From: Cytophagales bacterium
Lineage (GTDB): Bacteria; Bacteroidota; Bacteroidia; Cytophagales; Cyclobacteriaceae
DNA length: 64,000 bases
Direction of reading: 5' to 3'
Assembly (NCBI GenBank): GCA_022360015.1
Contig: JAKSDQ010000153.1
Span: 124,001-188,000 of the forward strand
The position numbers were made by a program, and so were the translations under genes. Below the pieces are notes generated by a model. The model saw nothing but the letters and a program-made list of their open reading frames with translations. It had not been told where the DNA came from and did not search any database. The stretch's first letter is position 1; every line of letters starts with the position of its first letter. Positions 42,055-51,786 of this stretch are shown here, piece by piece.

Positions 42055-42783
42055 ATGAAAAGTATAGGAAAGTATATCCTTTTTATTGGTTCTTTATTCG
42101 TAAACAGGGAAAAATTTAAAACCTATGTAGCGCTCACCCTGGATGAATGCATTAATATCGGGATTAATTCGCTGATATTAATATCTATTGTAGCCACCTT
42201 TATAGGTGCTGTTTCCACCATTCAGACTGCGTATAACCTTGTCAGCCCTTTGATTCCCGATTATGTCATCAGTCAGGTAGTCCGTGACCTTACCATACTC
42301 GAGCTGGCCCCTTCTATCACAGCCATTGTATTTGCGGGGAAGGTAGGGTCAAACATTGCAGGCGAATTGGGCACCATGCGGATTACAGAACAAATCGATG
42401 CCCTGGAAGTAATGGGTATTAACTCGGTTTCCTACCTGGTTTTCCCTAAAATACTGGCTTCTCTGATAACTTATCCGATGCTGGTGGTTATTGCAGGTTT
42501 TTTGTCTATTATGGGAGGCTATCTGGCCGGGGTTTATACAGGCATTGTTACCGAAGCAGATTATCTTTATGGGTTAAAAGTGGACTTTATTGAATTTAAC
42601 GTCTCTTTTGCCATGATTAAGTCTTTCGTTTTTGCTTTTTTGGTATCTTCTATTTCCTCATACAAAGGATTCTACACAACCGGAGGTGCATTTGAAGTGG
42701 GAAAAGCCAGTACCATTGCCGTAACCAATAGCTGCATCGCCATCTTACTGGCAGATTATTTACTAGCCCAGTTACTGCTTTAA
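42055..42783 (+). CDS. mlaE: MlaE-type phospholipid ABC transporter permease
   Basis: A 242-residue inner-membrane permease of the MlaE family, which moves glycerophospholipids between the inner and outer membranes. Five or six hydrophobic segments and the family motifs ATFIGAVSTIQTAYNL, ELAPSITAIVFAGKVGSNIAGELGTM, EQIDALEVMGINS and SSISSYKGFYTTGGA (coupling helix region) are present. The ATPase gene follows 13 bp later. The substrate-binding MlaD and STAS-domain MlaB are not adjacent here; they must be elsewhere or replaced. Confidence 0.94.
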   Translation: MKSIGKYILFIGSLFVNREKFKTYVALTLDECINIGINSLILISIVATFIGAVSTIQTAYNLVSPLIPDYVISQVVRDLTILELAPSITAIVFAGKVGSNIAGELGTMRITEQIDALEVMGINSVSYLVFPKILASLITYPMLVVIAGFLSIMGGYLAGVYTGIVTEADYLYGLKVDFIEFNVSFAMIKSFVFAFLVSSISSYKGFYTTGGAFEVGKASTIAVTNSCIAILLADYLLAQLLL

Positions 42784-42796
42784 CGCTTTGCAAAAT

Positions 42797-43561
42797 ATGA
42801 TTGAAATTCAAAATATTAAAAAATCATTTGATGGTAAAGCAGTACTCAAGGGGATAAGCGGTGTGTTCCGGAAAGGAAAAACCAATTTAATCATAGGCGC
42901 TAGTGGTACAGGTAAAAGTGTTTTGTTAAAGTGCATTGTGGGGCTGATCAAGCCTGATGAGGGTACGGTCTATTATGACAACCGGGATTTTACGCATGCC
43001 AACAGAAATCTCAAAACAGATATCCGGCGAGAAATCGGTATGCTTTTTCAGGGAGGTGCGTTGTTTGATTCTAAAAATGTGGAAGAAAATGTTATTTTTC
43101 CGTTAAACGTTTTAACAGAAATGCCTTTGGATGAAAAACTGGACCGGGTTAATTTTTGTCTGCAAAGGGTTGGGTTGGAAAATGTAAACAAAAAAATGCC
43201 TTCTGAAATAAGCGGGGGTATGAAAAAGAGGGTGGGTATTGCAAGGGCTATTGTAAATAATTCAAGCTACCTGTTCTGCGACGAGCCCAACTCGGGGCTC
43301 GATCCTCAAACCGCTATCACCATAGATAACTTAATCAAGGAGATCACAGAAGAATATGACATCACCACGGTTGTTGTAACACATGACATGAATTCGGTTA
43401 TGGAAATCGGTGATTACGTAATGTTTTTACATGAGGGCGAAAAAGTATGGGAAGGCTCCGATCAAAACATCATGAAATCCCGCGTAAAAGAGCTTAACGA
43501 TTTTGTATTTGCCAATAAAATGATGCGCATCGTAAAAAATGAAGAAACATCAAATACATGA
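42797..43561 (+). CDS. mlaF: MlaF-type ABC transporter ATP-binding protein
   Basis: A protein of about 254 residues. The frame opens at a TTG at 42788, but the ATG at 42797 (MIEIQNIKKSFDGKAVLKGI) is the usual start. Walker A is GASGTGKSVL, the Q-loop GMLFQGGALFDS, the ABC signature ISGGMKKRVGIARAI, Walker B YLFCDEPNSGLDP and the H-loop VVVTHDMNSVM, all intact. It powers the MlaE permease encoded 13 bp upstream. No further Mla gene follows; a convergent gene lies 174 bp downstream. Confidence 0.95.
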   Translation: MIEIQNIKKSFDGKAVLKGISGVFRKGKTNLIIGASGTGKSVLLKCIVGLIKPDEGTVYYDNRDFTHANRNLKTDIRREIGMLFQGGALFDSKNVEENVIFPLNVLTEMPLDEKLDRVNFCLQRVGLENVNKKMPSEISGGMKKRVGIARAIVNNSSYLFCDEPNSGLDPQTAITIDNLIKEITEEYDITTVVVTHDMNSVMEIGDYVMFLHEGEKVWEGSDQNIMKSRVKELNDFVFANKMMRIVKNEETSNT

Positions 43562-43735
43562 TAGAAAATTACAACCAAGGTGCAGGCCATATCCGAAGCA
43601 GAAAATGACCGAGGTTTTCAACTTCAATGAACCCAAGACAAGGTAAAACCTTACCCCACAAGCGCATACAGCAACAGCAAAACTCATAACCCTGCAACCT
43701 GACGCCTGACACCTCTCCCCTGGCGCCTCCACAAC

Positions 43736-46700
43736 TTAAAACAACGCCCTCACCTGCATCCTTCCCATATGAACCACACCCCTGTCCGGGGATTTACGCC
43801 CTTCATAATTCACACTTAACTGTAAACCACCAGCAATTTTTTGCTGCCAGTTAATGAGCCAGGTAAGATTAGTGCCGGGTCGCAGCGCCTGCAACAGTTC
43901 ATAGCCTGAGGCCGAATTTTCATTCCCTTCAAATTGGATTTCAATCAACCTGAAATTTATCCCCAGGTTGCTCTTATTCACTTTGCTCAGGCGCATATCG
44001 AAGTTGAATTCATTGACATCGGCAAATTCCTCTAAATCTGTTAACAGCGTGTTTTTCCGGTGGGTCATCGTGTAACCACCGCTGACACGCAAGTTATTCC
44101 GGGGTTGTAGTGAAATCAGGGGCGAAACGGATTGTTCTGTGATTAAAAAATTTCTTTCCATCAAAAAATCAGAGTCGTTGGACTTTTGAGCCTGCTTCAC
44201 CTGTATCCGGAAATCCCAGTTCCTTTTTAAGTTGATCCTGGTATTCAGATTTACAGACCTGTCCTCAGTGTCTTCAAATCCGCCGGTTAACAACTGCTTT
44301 CGCCGGTTCATAAAATAAGTCAGGTCAAAACCGTACCTGGGTTGAGACCTGTTGAAAAACAAAGTCGACCGGATGGACTCACGGGTTGAAATGAGTTGGT
44401 TTTCAGGAATATCTGATAAAAATGAGGCAAGTCTGGTTGTCAAATCGTCGTCCGTGAATTTTTTCAACATATTAATGGAGGTGTTGTTTGAAAAACGGTA
44501 GAGGAACTTTTTGAAACCTGGCTGACTGTTCCAGGAGACCGGCAATTTTACATCCATGCGAAAAATGAAGTTATTGGTATAAGCCTGAATAAATTCGTTG
44601 GTGGGCTGCAGCACTTTTATAAAGTTCCGTTCATCGGTATTGATGGCTTCAAAAAACTCATTCAAATCCTGTATCCCATCATTATTGTCATCGCGCCAGG
44701 TATGGGTCCCCTCACCGGTTGGAACAGGTAAAAATGCAAACTCCCGCCTTAATTCCCTTCCATTGCCAATGGCATAAGTAAGATTGGTATTTATCACACG
44801 GTCAAAAAACCTTCCTCTCCAATCTAATCGTCCCATAATTGTTTCCTCCCGTTTAGGCGCCTGCTCTTCAACCAGAAAATTATCGATAGTCCGATAAGTA
44901 ACCAGGGTATTTAGTTGGTGGTTTTTCCCCATAGAGCCATTGAATCCAAGGTTAGCTGTTTCGGCGTGGTTGCTTTTTTCCAACAGTCCAAGGTGTGGGG
45001 ATTTGTCCTCACGGATACTATAGTCAATCACAAAATTTGATTTTAACGTATCATTACTCCGCAGATACAACTTGTGCTCCTCAAAATTCATGGCCGAGCT
45101 GATCAGGGCGTCCGTATTGATATTCTTGACTTCATTTCTATCTGATGCATAGGTGTAACCCGGTACCAAAAACCTCGAATTCCAATGTAAATCCAGGTTG
45201 AATCGGCTCCAGTCAGATCTTAGTTCCCGTTGATCATTGTGCATCAAAAAAAAGTCAGACGACAGTTGTAGCTTTCCCAGCTCCTTGGCAAAAACGGCTT
45301 TGTGCTGGAAACCATCCACCTGATTTCCCCTTCTTCTGTTGGTTAATTGATAATTCAAACGGTTTAAATCGTCCCTGGCCAGTTGTGTGGAAAAATTAAA
45401 GATATGGTCATCGAAGACAGCCTCCTCTTCCTCGGGGTTATAACTCCAATCCCGGTCAAATTCTATATAACGAAACCTGTCCAGGGGGACAAAGTTTTTG
45501 TCATCGATTTCATAATCAATGACCGTTTGCCATTTATAGCCGTCCAAAAAACCTACCGGTTTGCTTTCACTTTCATAGCCAAACTTGACCGCGTAGCCAT
45601 GATCATCATCCGTGTCGAGCTCAGAAAATAAATTCAGGTCCTGATCAGAGAATGCTATTTCGCCATAAATCTTTCCAACTTTATTGATCTTATAGGATGA
45701 TCCGATGGTTACTAACTGCTTTTTAGTAGGTGCAGGCAGTACCCGTACCGGCTCAAAATTCCCCTGGGGTACGCCATTCAACGGGGCTACCCAGGCGAAC
45801 ACCCTGCCGTTGGCAGTGGTGGTTTGCTGGATATAATTCCCTTCCCCGGAGCCAGTTTCCGTAAATGAAACATTATAAAAAGCACTGTCGGGATGAGCTG
45901 AAAATTTGAAGATAGTAAATGTCTGATTATCCAGGGTAGTCGTATCGACGCGCTTATAGAGAATGATATTTTCGTTAAAAGCCACACTGTCGCCAGGATC
46001 AGCGATAGCTAAGGGTACCCGATCGCCGGCCTCGCTGAAGCGCTGCTTTTCTTCGTTGGTCAAATCAAAGGTTAAAGAACGGTTGGGATTGTCTTTTTCG
46101 CTATATGTATGAATAAAAAAATCAAGATTACCTAGACTTTGTCGATGGCTGGCGTTAAACACGGTACGGCTGTAATTCCGGTCTGCAAATTCAAAATCCA
46201 CCCTGACCCGGGAGAATTTTGTGATCAAAACCTTGTTGGTAAAGGTAATTTCTGCCAGGTTGTAATCAATGACATAATCATAGTTAAACCCCCTTTTCAG
46301 CAACTTACCATCCAGATAGACCCTCTCGGAATTAGCCATGATAATGATAAAACGTTCGTTATTCGGGCCACGGACCTGATAAGGGCCCAACACTCCCTCA
46401 TTCACCCGGATCCGGTAGGAAGCGAACTTACCCTTTGCCACCGCCGCTCCTACCTGTGTGCTGCTTTCGTGCCGGTCATTGATTTTGTAGTTAAGGTCCA
46501 GTAACCCGCCCTGAACATTCCTGTAATACCGCATAAACTGCGAGGGTTGATTTCTGAAAACCACATCGCCCACCGTTAAAGACCCTTTACTGTTGTACAA
46601 TTGCACAAAAACGTTGTCAAATTCCTGTAGTTGCTGGGTATTTCCCTGTGGCTGAAAAGGTACGTTTTGATCGGAAATGACCGCCCTTATATTAATATCA

Positions 46701-47203
46701 TCTGATAACCTTCCCTCTAGCTGCAGGTTCAGGGATGAATTGACAAACACATTTTGATTGTTACCAAACGATATACCCCTGCTGATGCTGCCGCTCTTTT
46801 GTAAACCCGGGGATGAAAACAGTTCTTCCCTCCGATTGACCAGCCCACTTCCGGTTTTGCGCTGCTCTTTAAAAAAGGCATTTGAATCGTAGACTGCCAG
46901 GCTCCTTTTGAAATAGGTTTTGCCTAAATTAAACGGAAATACACGGAAACATACCAACAGCGAGTCTATGCCCGGGGTCGTTGCAATTTCGATGAGACCT
47001 GTATTCATATCATACTGATAGTGAATAAGCGAATCATTAAAATGAGGAAAGTTTACCGACTCAGGAGAGATCGTCAAACTATCCGCCATAAAAGGCTTAC
47101 CAAAGGTTTTTACCCATATACACCGCTCTCCCTCACTTTGTCCAAGGACTGAAAAAGAAATTAAATGTAGTAGTAATATGGAATAACCAAATTTCACAGT
47201 CAC
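43736..47203 (-). CDS. Large outer-membrane beta-barrel-like protein, 1155 residues
   Basis: Exported protein (signal peptide about residues 1-22: FGYSILLLHLISFSVLGQ) with no similarity I can name. The N-terminal about 100 residues are a beta-sandwich-like region; from residue about 130 (KSGSISRGISFGNNQNVFVN) to the end it shows continuous alternating strands, Gly/aromatic turns and a terminal MGRMQVRALF ending in Phe, all typical of a very large outer-membrane barrel. A segment near residue 820 reads TWRDDNNDGIQDLNEFFE, an EF-hand-like Ca2+-binding loop. The start is GTG (47201-47203), overlapping the stop of the kinase gene (TAGTG), so the two are translationally coupled. Confidence 0.8.
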   Translation of the reverse strand: MTVKFGYSILLLHLISFSVLGQSEGERCIWVKTFGKPFMADSLTISPESVNFPHFNDSLIHYQYDMNTGLIEIATTPGIDSLLVCFRVFPFNLGKTYFKRSLAVYDSNAFFKEQRKTGSGLVNRREELFSSPGLQKSGSISRGISFGNNQNVFVNSSLNLQLEGRLSDDINIRAVISDQNVPFQPQGNTQQLQEFDNVFVQLYNSKGSLTVGDVVFRNQPSQFMRYYRNVQGGLLDLNYKINDRHESSTQVGAAVAKGKFASYRIRVNEGVLGPYQVRGPNNERFIIIMANSERVYLDGKLLKRGFNYDYVIDYNLAEITFTNKVLITKFSRVRVDFEFADRNYSRTVFNASHRQSLGNLDFFIHTYSEKDNPNRSLTFDLTNEEKQRFSEAGDRVPLAIADPGDSVAFNENIILYKRVDTTTLDNQTFTIFKFSAHPDSAFYNVSFTETGSGEGNYIQQTTTANGRVFAWVAPLNGVPQGNFEPVRVLPAPTKKQLVTIGSSYKINKVGKIYGEIAFSDQDLNLFSELDTDDDHGYAVKFGYESESKPVGFLDGYKWQTVIDYEIDDKNFVPLDRFRYIEFDRDWSYNPEEEEAVFDDHIFNFSTQLARDDLNRLNYQLTNRRRGNQVDGFQHKAVFAKELGKLQLSSDFFLMHNDQRELRSDWSRFNLDLHWNSRFLVPGYTYASDRNEVKNINTDALISSAMNFEEHKLYLRSNDTLKSNFVIDYSIREDKSPHLGLLEKSNHAETANLGFNGSMGKNHQLNTLVTYRTIDNFLVEEQAPKREETIMGRLDWRGRFFDRVINTNLTYAIGNGRELRREFAFLPVPTGEGTHTWRDDNNDGIQDLNEFFEAINTDERNFIKVLQPTNEFIQAYTNNFIFRMDVKLPVSWNSQPGFKKFLYRFSNNTSINMLKKFTDDDLTTRLASFLSDIPENQLISTRESIRSTLFFNRSQPRYGFDLTYFMNRRKQLLTGGFEDTEDRSVNLNTRINLKRNWDFRIQVKQAQKSNDSDFLMERNFLITEQSVSPLISLQPRNNLRVSGGYTMTHRKNTLLTDLEEFADVNEFNFDMRLSKVNKSNLGINFRLIEIQFEGNENSASGYELLQALRPGTNLTWLINWQQKIAGGLQLSVNYEGRKSPDRGVVHMGRMQVRALF

Positions 47204-50200
47204 TAATCAACCATCGGTAATTCAATGAAAAAAGAAGTTCCCTTGTTCATATCGGTTTCAAACCAAATACTGCCTCCGGTTTGTTCAATACCACGTTTTG
47301 CAATGGCTAAACCAATGCCTGAACCGGATTCTTTGGTACTGAAGTTTGGAATAAACACTTTTTTAGCGATGTCTTCGCTTATTCCCAGGCCATTGTCCTG
47401 TACTTCAATGACCACCTTCTTATTGATTTTGATTAGTTTTACTACAATTTCAGGAGTCCTTTCAGGGGGTACCGCCTGGATTCCATTGATAATTAAGTTA
47501 TTGATAATACGGCCAAACAGCTTTTCATCACCCATTACATAAATGGGACCTTTCTCAAGCTGCGTCATAAGCCTGATAGCCTGATCATTGGCATGTAGGT
47601 TTGCGGCACTTTTTACTACCCCGGTCAACTCCAACCGCTCATTTTTAGGGATGGGCATCTTGGCAAAAGCTGAAAATGAGGTGGCAATATCATTTAATGT
47701 TTCAATCTGATGAAGCAGGTTATTGATAGATTTATTAGTATAACCGTCATTTTCACTGCCATTATTTTCCAAAGTTCTTTTCAGATGCTGCAGGTTTAGC
47801 TTCATGGGTGTCAGGGGGTTTTTAATCTCATGAGCTACCTGCTGGGCCATCTCCCGCCAGGCAGACTCCTTTTCCGACCGGGCCAGGGCTTTTTTGCTTT
47901 CTTCAAGATTGACAAGCATTTTATTATATTCTCCCACCAAAAGCCCTATTTCATCGTCAGAATTCCAAACCATGGGCGTATTGGTATCTGAAAGGGATAT
48001 TTTTTTTAACTTTTGCCTGATGTACCGCAACGGTGAGGTAAGAAACCTTGAAGCGAAATATGAGAGTGCCAAAAAAATGATAAAAATAAAAGTGAAGGTC
48101 ACCATAATATTGGATAAAACCTCGATGATCTGTTGATCCCTTTCACTTTCGGATTCAAAAAAAGGAATACTCAAAATGCTGATAACCGTACCAGTTTCAA
48201 ATGATTTAATACCATAGTAAGTATTTTTGAACTCCAATGACCCCACAGACTCATCCAGCAGCAACCTGTCTCCGTTTTCGATGACCGCTTCAATGGCTAC
48301 GGGATGGACGTATTGGGATAATAACCCATTTTCATAAATGAGCGGCTGTGTAGAGGCAATCAGTCTTCCGTTGACATTAAAAAGGTTGAGGTCACACTCG
48401 GCAAATTTTGCTATTTCCACCAGTTTATTAGACAAGGTTTCTTTGCTGGTCTGATTGGTGAAATAGCTTTCCAGCAGGCTTGAAATGTTTCCGCTCAGAT
48501 TCTCTGCTTTAGCATAATACTCATTTTTGAGCTGATCCTTGTAAGAAGAATTCAGCAGGCTAAGCGTGGTAATACTTACTGCAAACAGGGGAAGGAAAAA
48601 TGCAAAATTCAGGTACAACTGAATTTTGGCTGCAAGATTCAGATTGGTACCCTTGAACTCAAATTTTATAGCATAAAAAACGATTACCAGCAGGATCACA
48701 AAAACCAAAAGAAGGAACAGGAAAGAAAAATTCGCCAGAATATCCTTGAACGGATAGGCCTCTGACGATATGACGATGGTCTTATTGTCATCCCCCCTTA
48801 CACCCAAATAGAACATTTTTCTATGAGCAACACCTGTCTCATAAAGTTTATCTTTTTGTAAGTCGGTCAGTTCAAAATCATTACTCGCATTAAACAGACC
48901 CGACGTATACTCGAGTTCGCCGTCTTTAAAGAGTGCATAGCTGTAGTCCCGCTCAATGGTTGCTGCCGACTGGTTTTGATCCACCAGTAATTCAGGATAA
49001 ACGCTGTTCGGTATCACCCTTTTAAGTTTCAGGCTCAATATGATATGGCCCACGTTTGACCTGAACCTTTCGTAGTAAATGGGAACAAAAACCACATATC
49101 CCTTTTCCAGGTCAGTTTCAAAACTATTGACCAGATAAATATTTTCGTATTCTGTTGCTAACTGCCGCACGGAATATCTCTCGCGAAACTGGTAGTAATT
49201 TTCGATGTAACGATCATTTTCGATAGGAACGCCGCGCTGATCAAAAAGGTAAATATCAATATCATAGCGGTCGAGATAATTGTTAAGGTGTCTTCTCCTG
49301 ATCTTTTGCCTGACACTCTCTTTGTCTGAAAACAAATTGGAGAAGGTGATCCCTATGAAAATGTCATCCTTAATCTTCTGAACTGCCTCATTAATCAGGT
49401 ACTCACCGAGAAAATCTTTTTCTGCCAGTAACTGGGCGGCAATATTTTGTTTTTCCGAGAGGTTTTTTATTTTGCTAAATTTGTAAATTGTATAGGTACC
49501 GACTGTTGAACAGGCTATGGCACATACAAAAAAGTAAATAAAGGTTAGGTAGCTGATTTTAACCAGATACCTGGTCAGGAATAATTTATAAACCACCAGA
49601 AAATACAGGCCGTGAACAACAGCCAGCAAAATGAAAGGCCATTCGATAAACAGGCTCAAGGCCATAAACAGTAAAGCCGCTACCGCCATTTGTCCCAGAA
49701 TATTTTTGCTATCCGGTTGATTAAGTTTGATATAGGTCCGGAATACGATGTGAGATAAGGTAAAGTACCCCACAGCCCCCATGAAGAAGATCAGCAGGCT
49801 AATCCATTTCAATGGGGTAGAAAAATTAACATTTTCGTTGATATCGATAGACCATTGCGCATGCTTTTGCATGTTCATCATCAACTCATAAACACCCAAA
49901 AGCAAGAAGAAACTGCCAAAAATTAAGCTAAAAGAAATGATGATTTTATCGGTTCCCCGCAGGCTAATCAGTTGCCGGTAAATTTTGGAGCGGAAGTAGT
50001 ACTGAAACAGAAAATTGACCCAGGCCAGCAAAACCAGCACGTTGAGAAATAAATCACCTAATGATGGATTTATGTTAGAGGAGGCAAAATAGCGGGAGTT
50101 AAAAATGTCAAAACCAATAACACCGAAGGGAAAACTTAGCCAAAGCATGATGGAACGGATTACTACCAGGCTGATGATGAAAAACAAAAATCCCCCCAGC

Positions 50201-50913
50201 ACATTTCCGCCGTTGACAAACCACTTCAAAATCCCATTTATCCAAATCAACAAATAAACGATTCCTGCCATCAGAATAGCCAAAACCAGGTATTGCAATG
50301 GATGGTTTTGCAGTTGATACTCCCTTCCAAAGGAAACAGAAAACAGGTACGGTCCTTCATCAACCATCACATCATTTCCAACACCTTGGGTGGTATAAAT
50401 TTTAATATCGGGGTCTGAAAAGATTTCTGAATTAAACCGTGACTGTAAATATTGATTACTGATTTTAGAGCGAAAATATATGGGAATCAAACCATACAAT
50501 TCCAGTTGCTGTTCGCCTTTTTTGACAACCTTTTTGAAGGCGATATATTGCCCTTCTTCCAGATCCACCAACTTGTAACGATAATCACCCTTCAGGGAAT
50601 TGTAACCGGGTACCACTTTATTATCTGACCAATAGGTAAGCGCCCGGTCATTGAAAACGTAATAGGGATATTTGGTCGGAACCCTGAGTGTCAAAAACCT
50701 TGGTTCCGGATTATCGGTAATGCGGTTGCCCACCTTATCCAGATCCTGTTCCAGGATTTTCAGTTCCCTTGATATGTTGGATTTGATATTATCGGTAAAA
50801 TAAGGGTCGTTTTGCATCCTGAGGTCAAAAAACAACCACAAAACCACCCCCGTTGCCAACAATACTGTGGCATACAATAAAGCTTTGTCACTTAATACCG
50901 TTCTGAAATCCAA
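47203..50913 (-). CDS. Giant NtrY-like membrane histidine kinase
   Basis: A 1236-residue sensor kinase. An N-terminal span precedes a periplasmic domain (about residues 35-205). Then come about nine hydrophobic segments (to about 490), a second extracytoplasmic sensor region (about 500-720), a further span pair with another sensor-like domain, a span, a HAMP segment (TSPLRYIRQKLKKISLSD) and the kinase core: VAHEIKNPLTPMKLNLQHL, NNLIINGIQAVPP, EVQDNGLGIS, PNFSTKESGSGIGLAIAKRG. The HEIKNPLTP block is NtrY-like. The only start is TTG (50911-50913), 17 nt after a predicted transcription start. The downstream barrel gene overlaps by 1 bp. No response regulator is encoded nearby. Confidence 0.9.
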   Translation of the reverse strand: MDFRTVLSDKALLYATVLLATGVVLWLFFDLRMQNDPYFTDNIKSNISRELKILEQDLDKVGNRITDNPEPRFLTLRVPTKYPYYVFNDRALTYWSDNKVVPGYNSLKGDYRYKLVDLEEGQYIAFKKVVKKGEQQLELYGLIPIYFRSKISNQYLQSRFNSEIFSDPDIKIYTTQGVGNDVMVDEGPYLFSVSFGREYQLQNHPLQYLVLAILMAGIVYLLIWINGILKWFVNGGNVLGGFLFFIISLVVIRSIMLWLSFPFGVIGFDIFNSRYFASSNINPSLGDLFLNVLVLLAWVNFLFQYYFRSKIYRQLISLRGTDKIIISFSLIFGSFFLLLGVYELMMNMQKHAQWSIDINENVNFSTPLKWISLLIFFMGAVGYFTLSHIVFRTYIKLNQPDSKNILGQMAVAALLFMALSLFIEWPFILLAVVHGLYFLVVYKLFLTRYLVKISYLTFIYFFVCAIACSTVGTYTIYKFSKIKNLSEKQNIAAQLLAEKDFLGEYLINEAVQKIKDDIFIGITFSNLFSDKESVRQKIRRRHLNNYLDRYDIDIYLFDQRGVPIENDRYIENYYQFRERYSVRQLATEYENIYLVNSFETDLEKGYVVFVPIYYERFRSNVGHIILSLKLKRVIPNSVYPELLVDQNQSAATIERDYSYALFKDGELEYTSGLFNASNDFELTDLQKDKLYETGVAHRKMFYLGVRGDDNKTIVISSEAYPFKDILANFSFLFLLLVFVILLVIVFYAIKFEFKGTNLNLAAKIQLYLNFAFFLPLFAVSITTLSLLNSSYKDQLKNEYYAKAENLSGNISSLLESYFTNQTSKETLSNKLVEIAKFAECDLNLFNVNGRLIASTQPLIYENGLLSQYVHPVAIEAVIENGDRLLLDESVGSLEFKNTYYGIKSFETGTVISILSIPFFESESERDQQIIEVLSNIMVTFTFIFIIFLALSYFASRFLTSPLRYIRQKLKKISLSDTNTPMVWNSDDEIGLLVGEYNKMLVNLEESKKALARSEKESAWREMAQQVAHEIKNPLTPMKLNLQHLKRTLENNGSENDGYTNKSINNLLHQIETLNDIATSFSAFAKMPIPKNERLELTGVVKSAANLHANDQAIRLMTQLEKGPIYVMGDEKLFGRIINNLIINGIQAVPPERTPEIVVKLIKINKKVVIEVQDNGLGISEDIAKKVFIPNFSTKESGSGIGLAIAKRGIEQTGGSIWFETDMNKGTSFFIELPMVD

Positions 50914-50936
50914 GTGATTACATCTTCAATCCTTAA

Positions 50937-50966
50937 CAAATTTAAAATACTTCGGCAGAAGGCAAA
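50937..50966 (-). promoter_or_regulatory. Consensus Bacteroidota promoter of the kinase/barrel operon
   Basis: On the minus strand TTTG (50963-50966), an 18-nt spacer and TAAATTTG (50937-50944) match both -33 TTTG and -7 TAnnTTTG. The start codon follows 24 nt later. This is the best promoter match in the window. Confidence 0.65.
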
Positions 50967-51108
50967 TGTTTTTAATTGAAATTTACTGACATACCTTAGT
51001 TTATGAAGGAAAGTTTAATACCTGACTGCAATTAATTTGCCAAATTTCTCAAACAGGAAGTGGGGTGTGACCGAATTACAGCGAATCGTAGCGTTAAAAA
51101 GGGTTAGC

Positions 51109-51501
51109 CTACCGGGTTGTTTTATGTTTTTGCCGATAATGGACGCCTCCGAACCAATACAAATAAAGCACCCGTGAGTATCGATAGAGAAAAGGCAACA
51201 AGACAATAACCAGGATGGTGATCACCGTTAAGTACACCCACAGTTCGGGGTCATCGAATAAATGGTAGAGTACCAGGCCCGTAATCAGGAATAAACCCAC
51301 AGACATGGCATAGCTTACATACATGGCTCCAATAAAAAAGCCGGGCTCCACCTCAAACTTTTGATGACAATCAGGACAGGTCTGGTGCATCTTGCTGAAC
51401 CTGGTAATATTAAACAGCGAGTATTGAAACATATCTCCTTCCCTGCACCTCGGGCATTTTGCCTGTAACATGGCCGATATAAGGCCTCTATTTGCTGCCA
51501 T
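51109..51501 (-). CDS. DUF983 membrane protein with zinc-ribbon-like motif
   Basis: A protein of about 130 residues. The ATG at 51501 (MAANRGLISAMLQAKCPRC) is preferred to a TTG at 51534 and gives a 14-bp overlap with the upstream gene. The N-terminal CPRC and CPDC pairs (27 residues apart) form a small zinc ribbon; two or three spans follow (MYVSYAMSVGLFLITGLVLY, LWVYLTVITILVIVLLPFLY). DUF983 proteins often sit near terminal oxidase genes; function unknown. It is the last gene of the oxidase/assembly cluster. Confidence 0.85.
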   Translation of the reverse strand: MAANRGLISAMLQAKCPRCREGDMFQYSLFNITRFSKMHQTCPDCHQKFEVEPGFFIGAMYVSYAMSVGLFLITGLVLYHLFDDPELWVYLTVITILVIVLLPFLYRYSRVLYLYWFGGVHYRQKHKTTR

Positions 51502-51736
51502 TTCTCCTACTATTATAATACCATAAAAATCCAACGATCCCCACCAGCAGATAGGGTGTAAAAAAAAGGTACAAAATACCGCTATTCAAACTACTGGCCA
51601 GCGCCGTGTCGCCGTTACTGGCATTATTCTCAACACTCGCCCTGCACATGGCACATTGGGCATAACCAGTCAAATCCAAAGCAAGCAACACACCAGCCAA
51701 AACCAGTTTTAACAATATTTTTTTAAACCTTTTCAA
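51488..51736 (-). CDS. Small Cys-containing membrane protein of the oxidase locus
   Basis: An 82-residue protein with a signal-like N-terminus (LLKLVLAGVLLALDLTG), the exported motif QCAMCRASVENN with two cysteines (C-x2-C), and a C-terminal span (ILYLFFTPYLLVGIVGFLWY). The CxxC could bind a metal or act in thiol exchange during oxidase maturation; this is inference from context. A TAA stop lies four codons upstream and the only start is TTG (51734-51736). The downstream DUF983 gene overlaps its end. Confidence 0.75.
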   Translation of the reverse strand: MKRFKKILLKLVLAGVLLALDLTGYAQCAMCRASVENNASNGDTALASSLNSGILYLFFTPYLLVGIVGFLWYYNSRRNGSK

Positions 51737-51786
51737 TTTTCTACTTTATTTACAAAAATAGTGATTATTCATCAAATAATATACTT

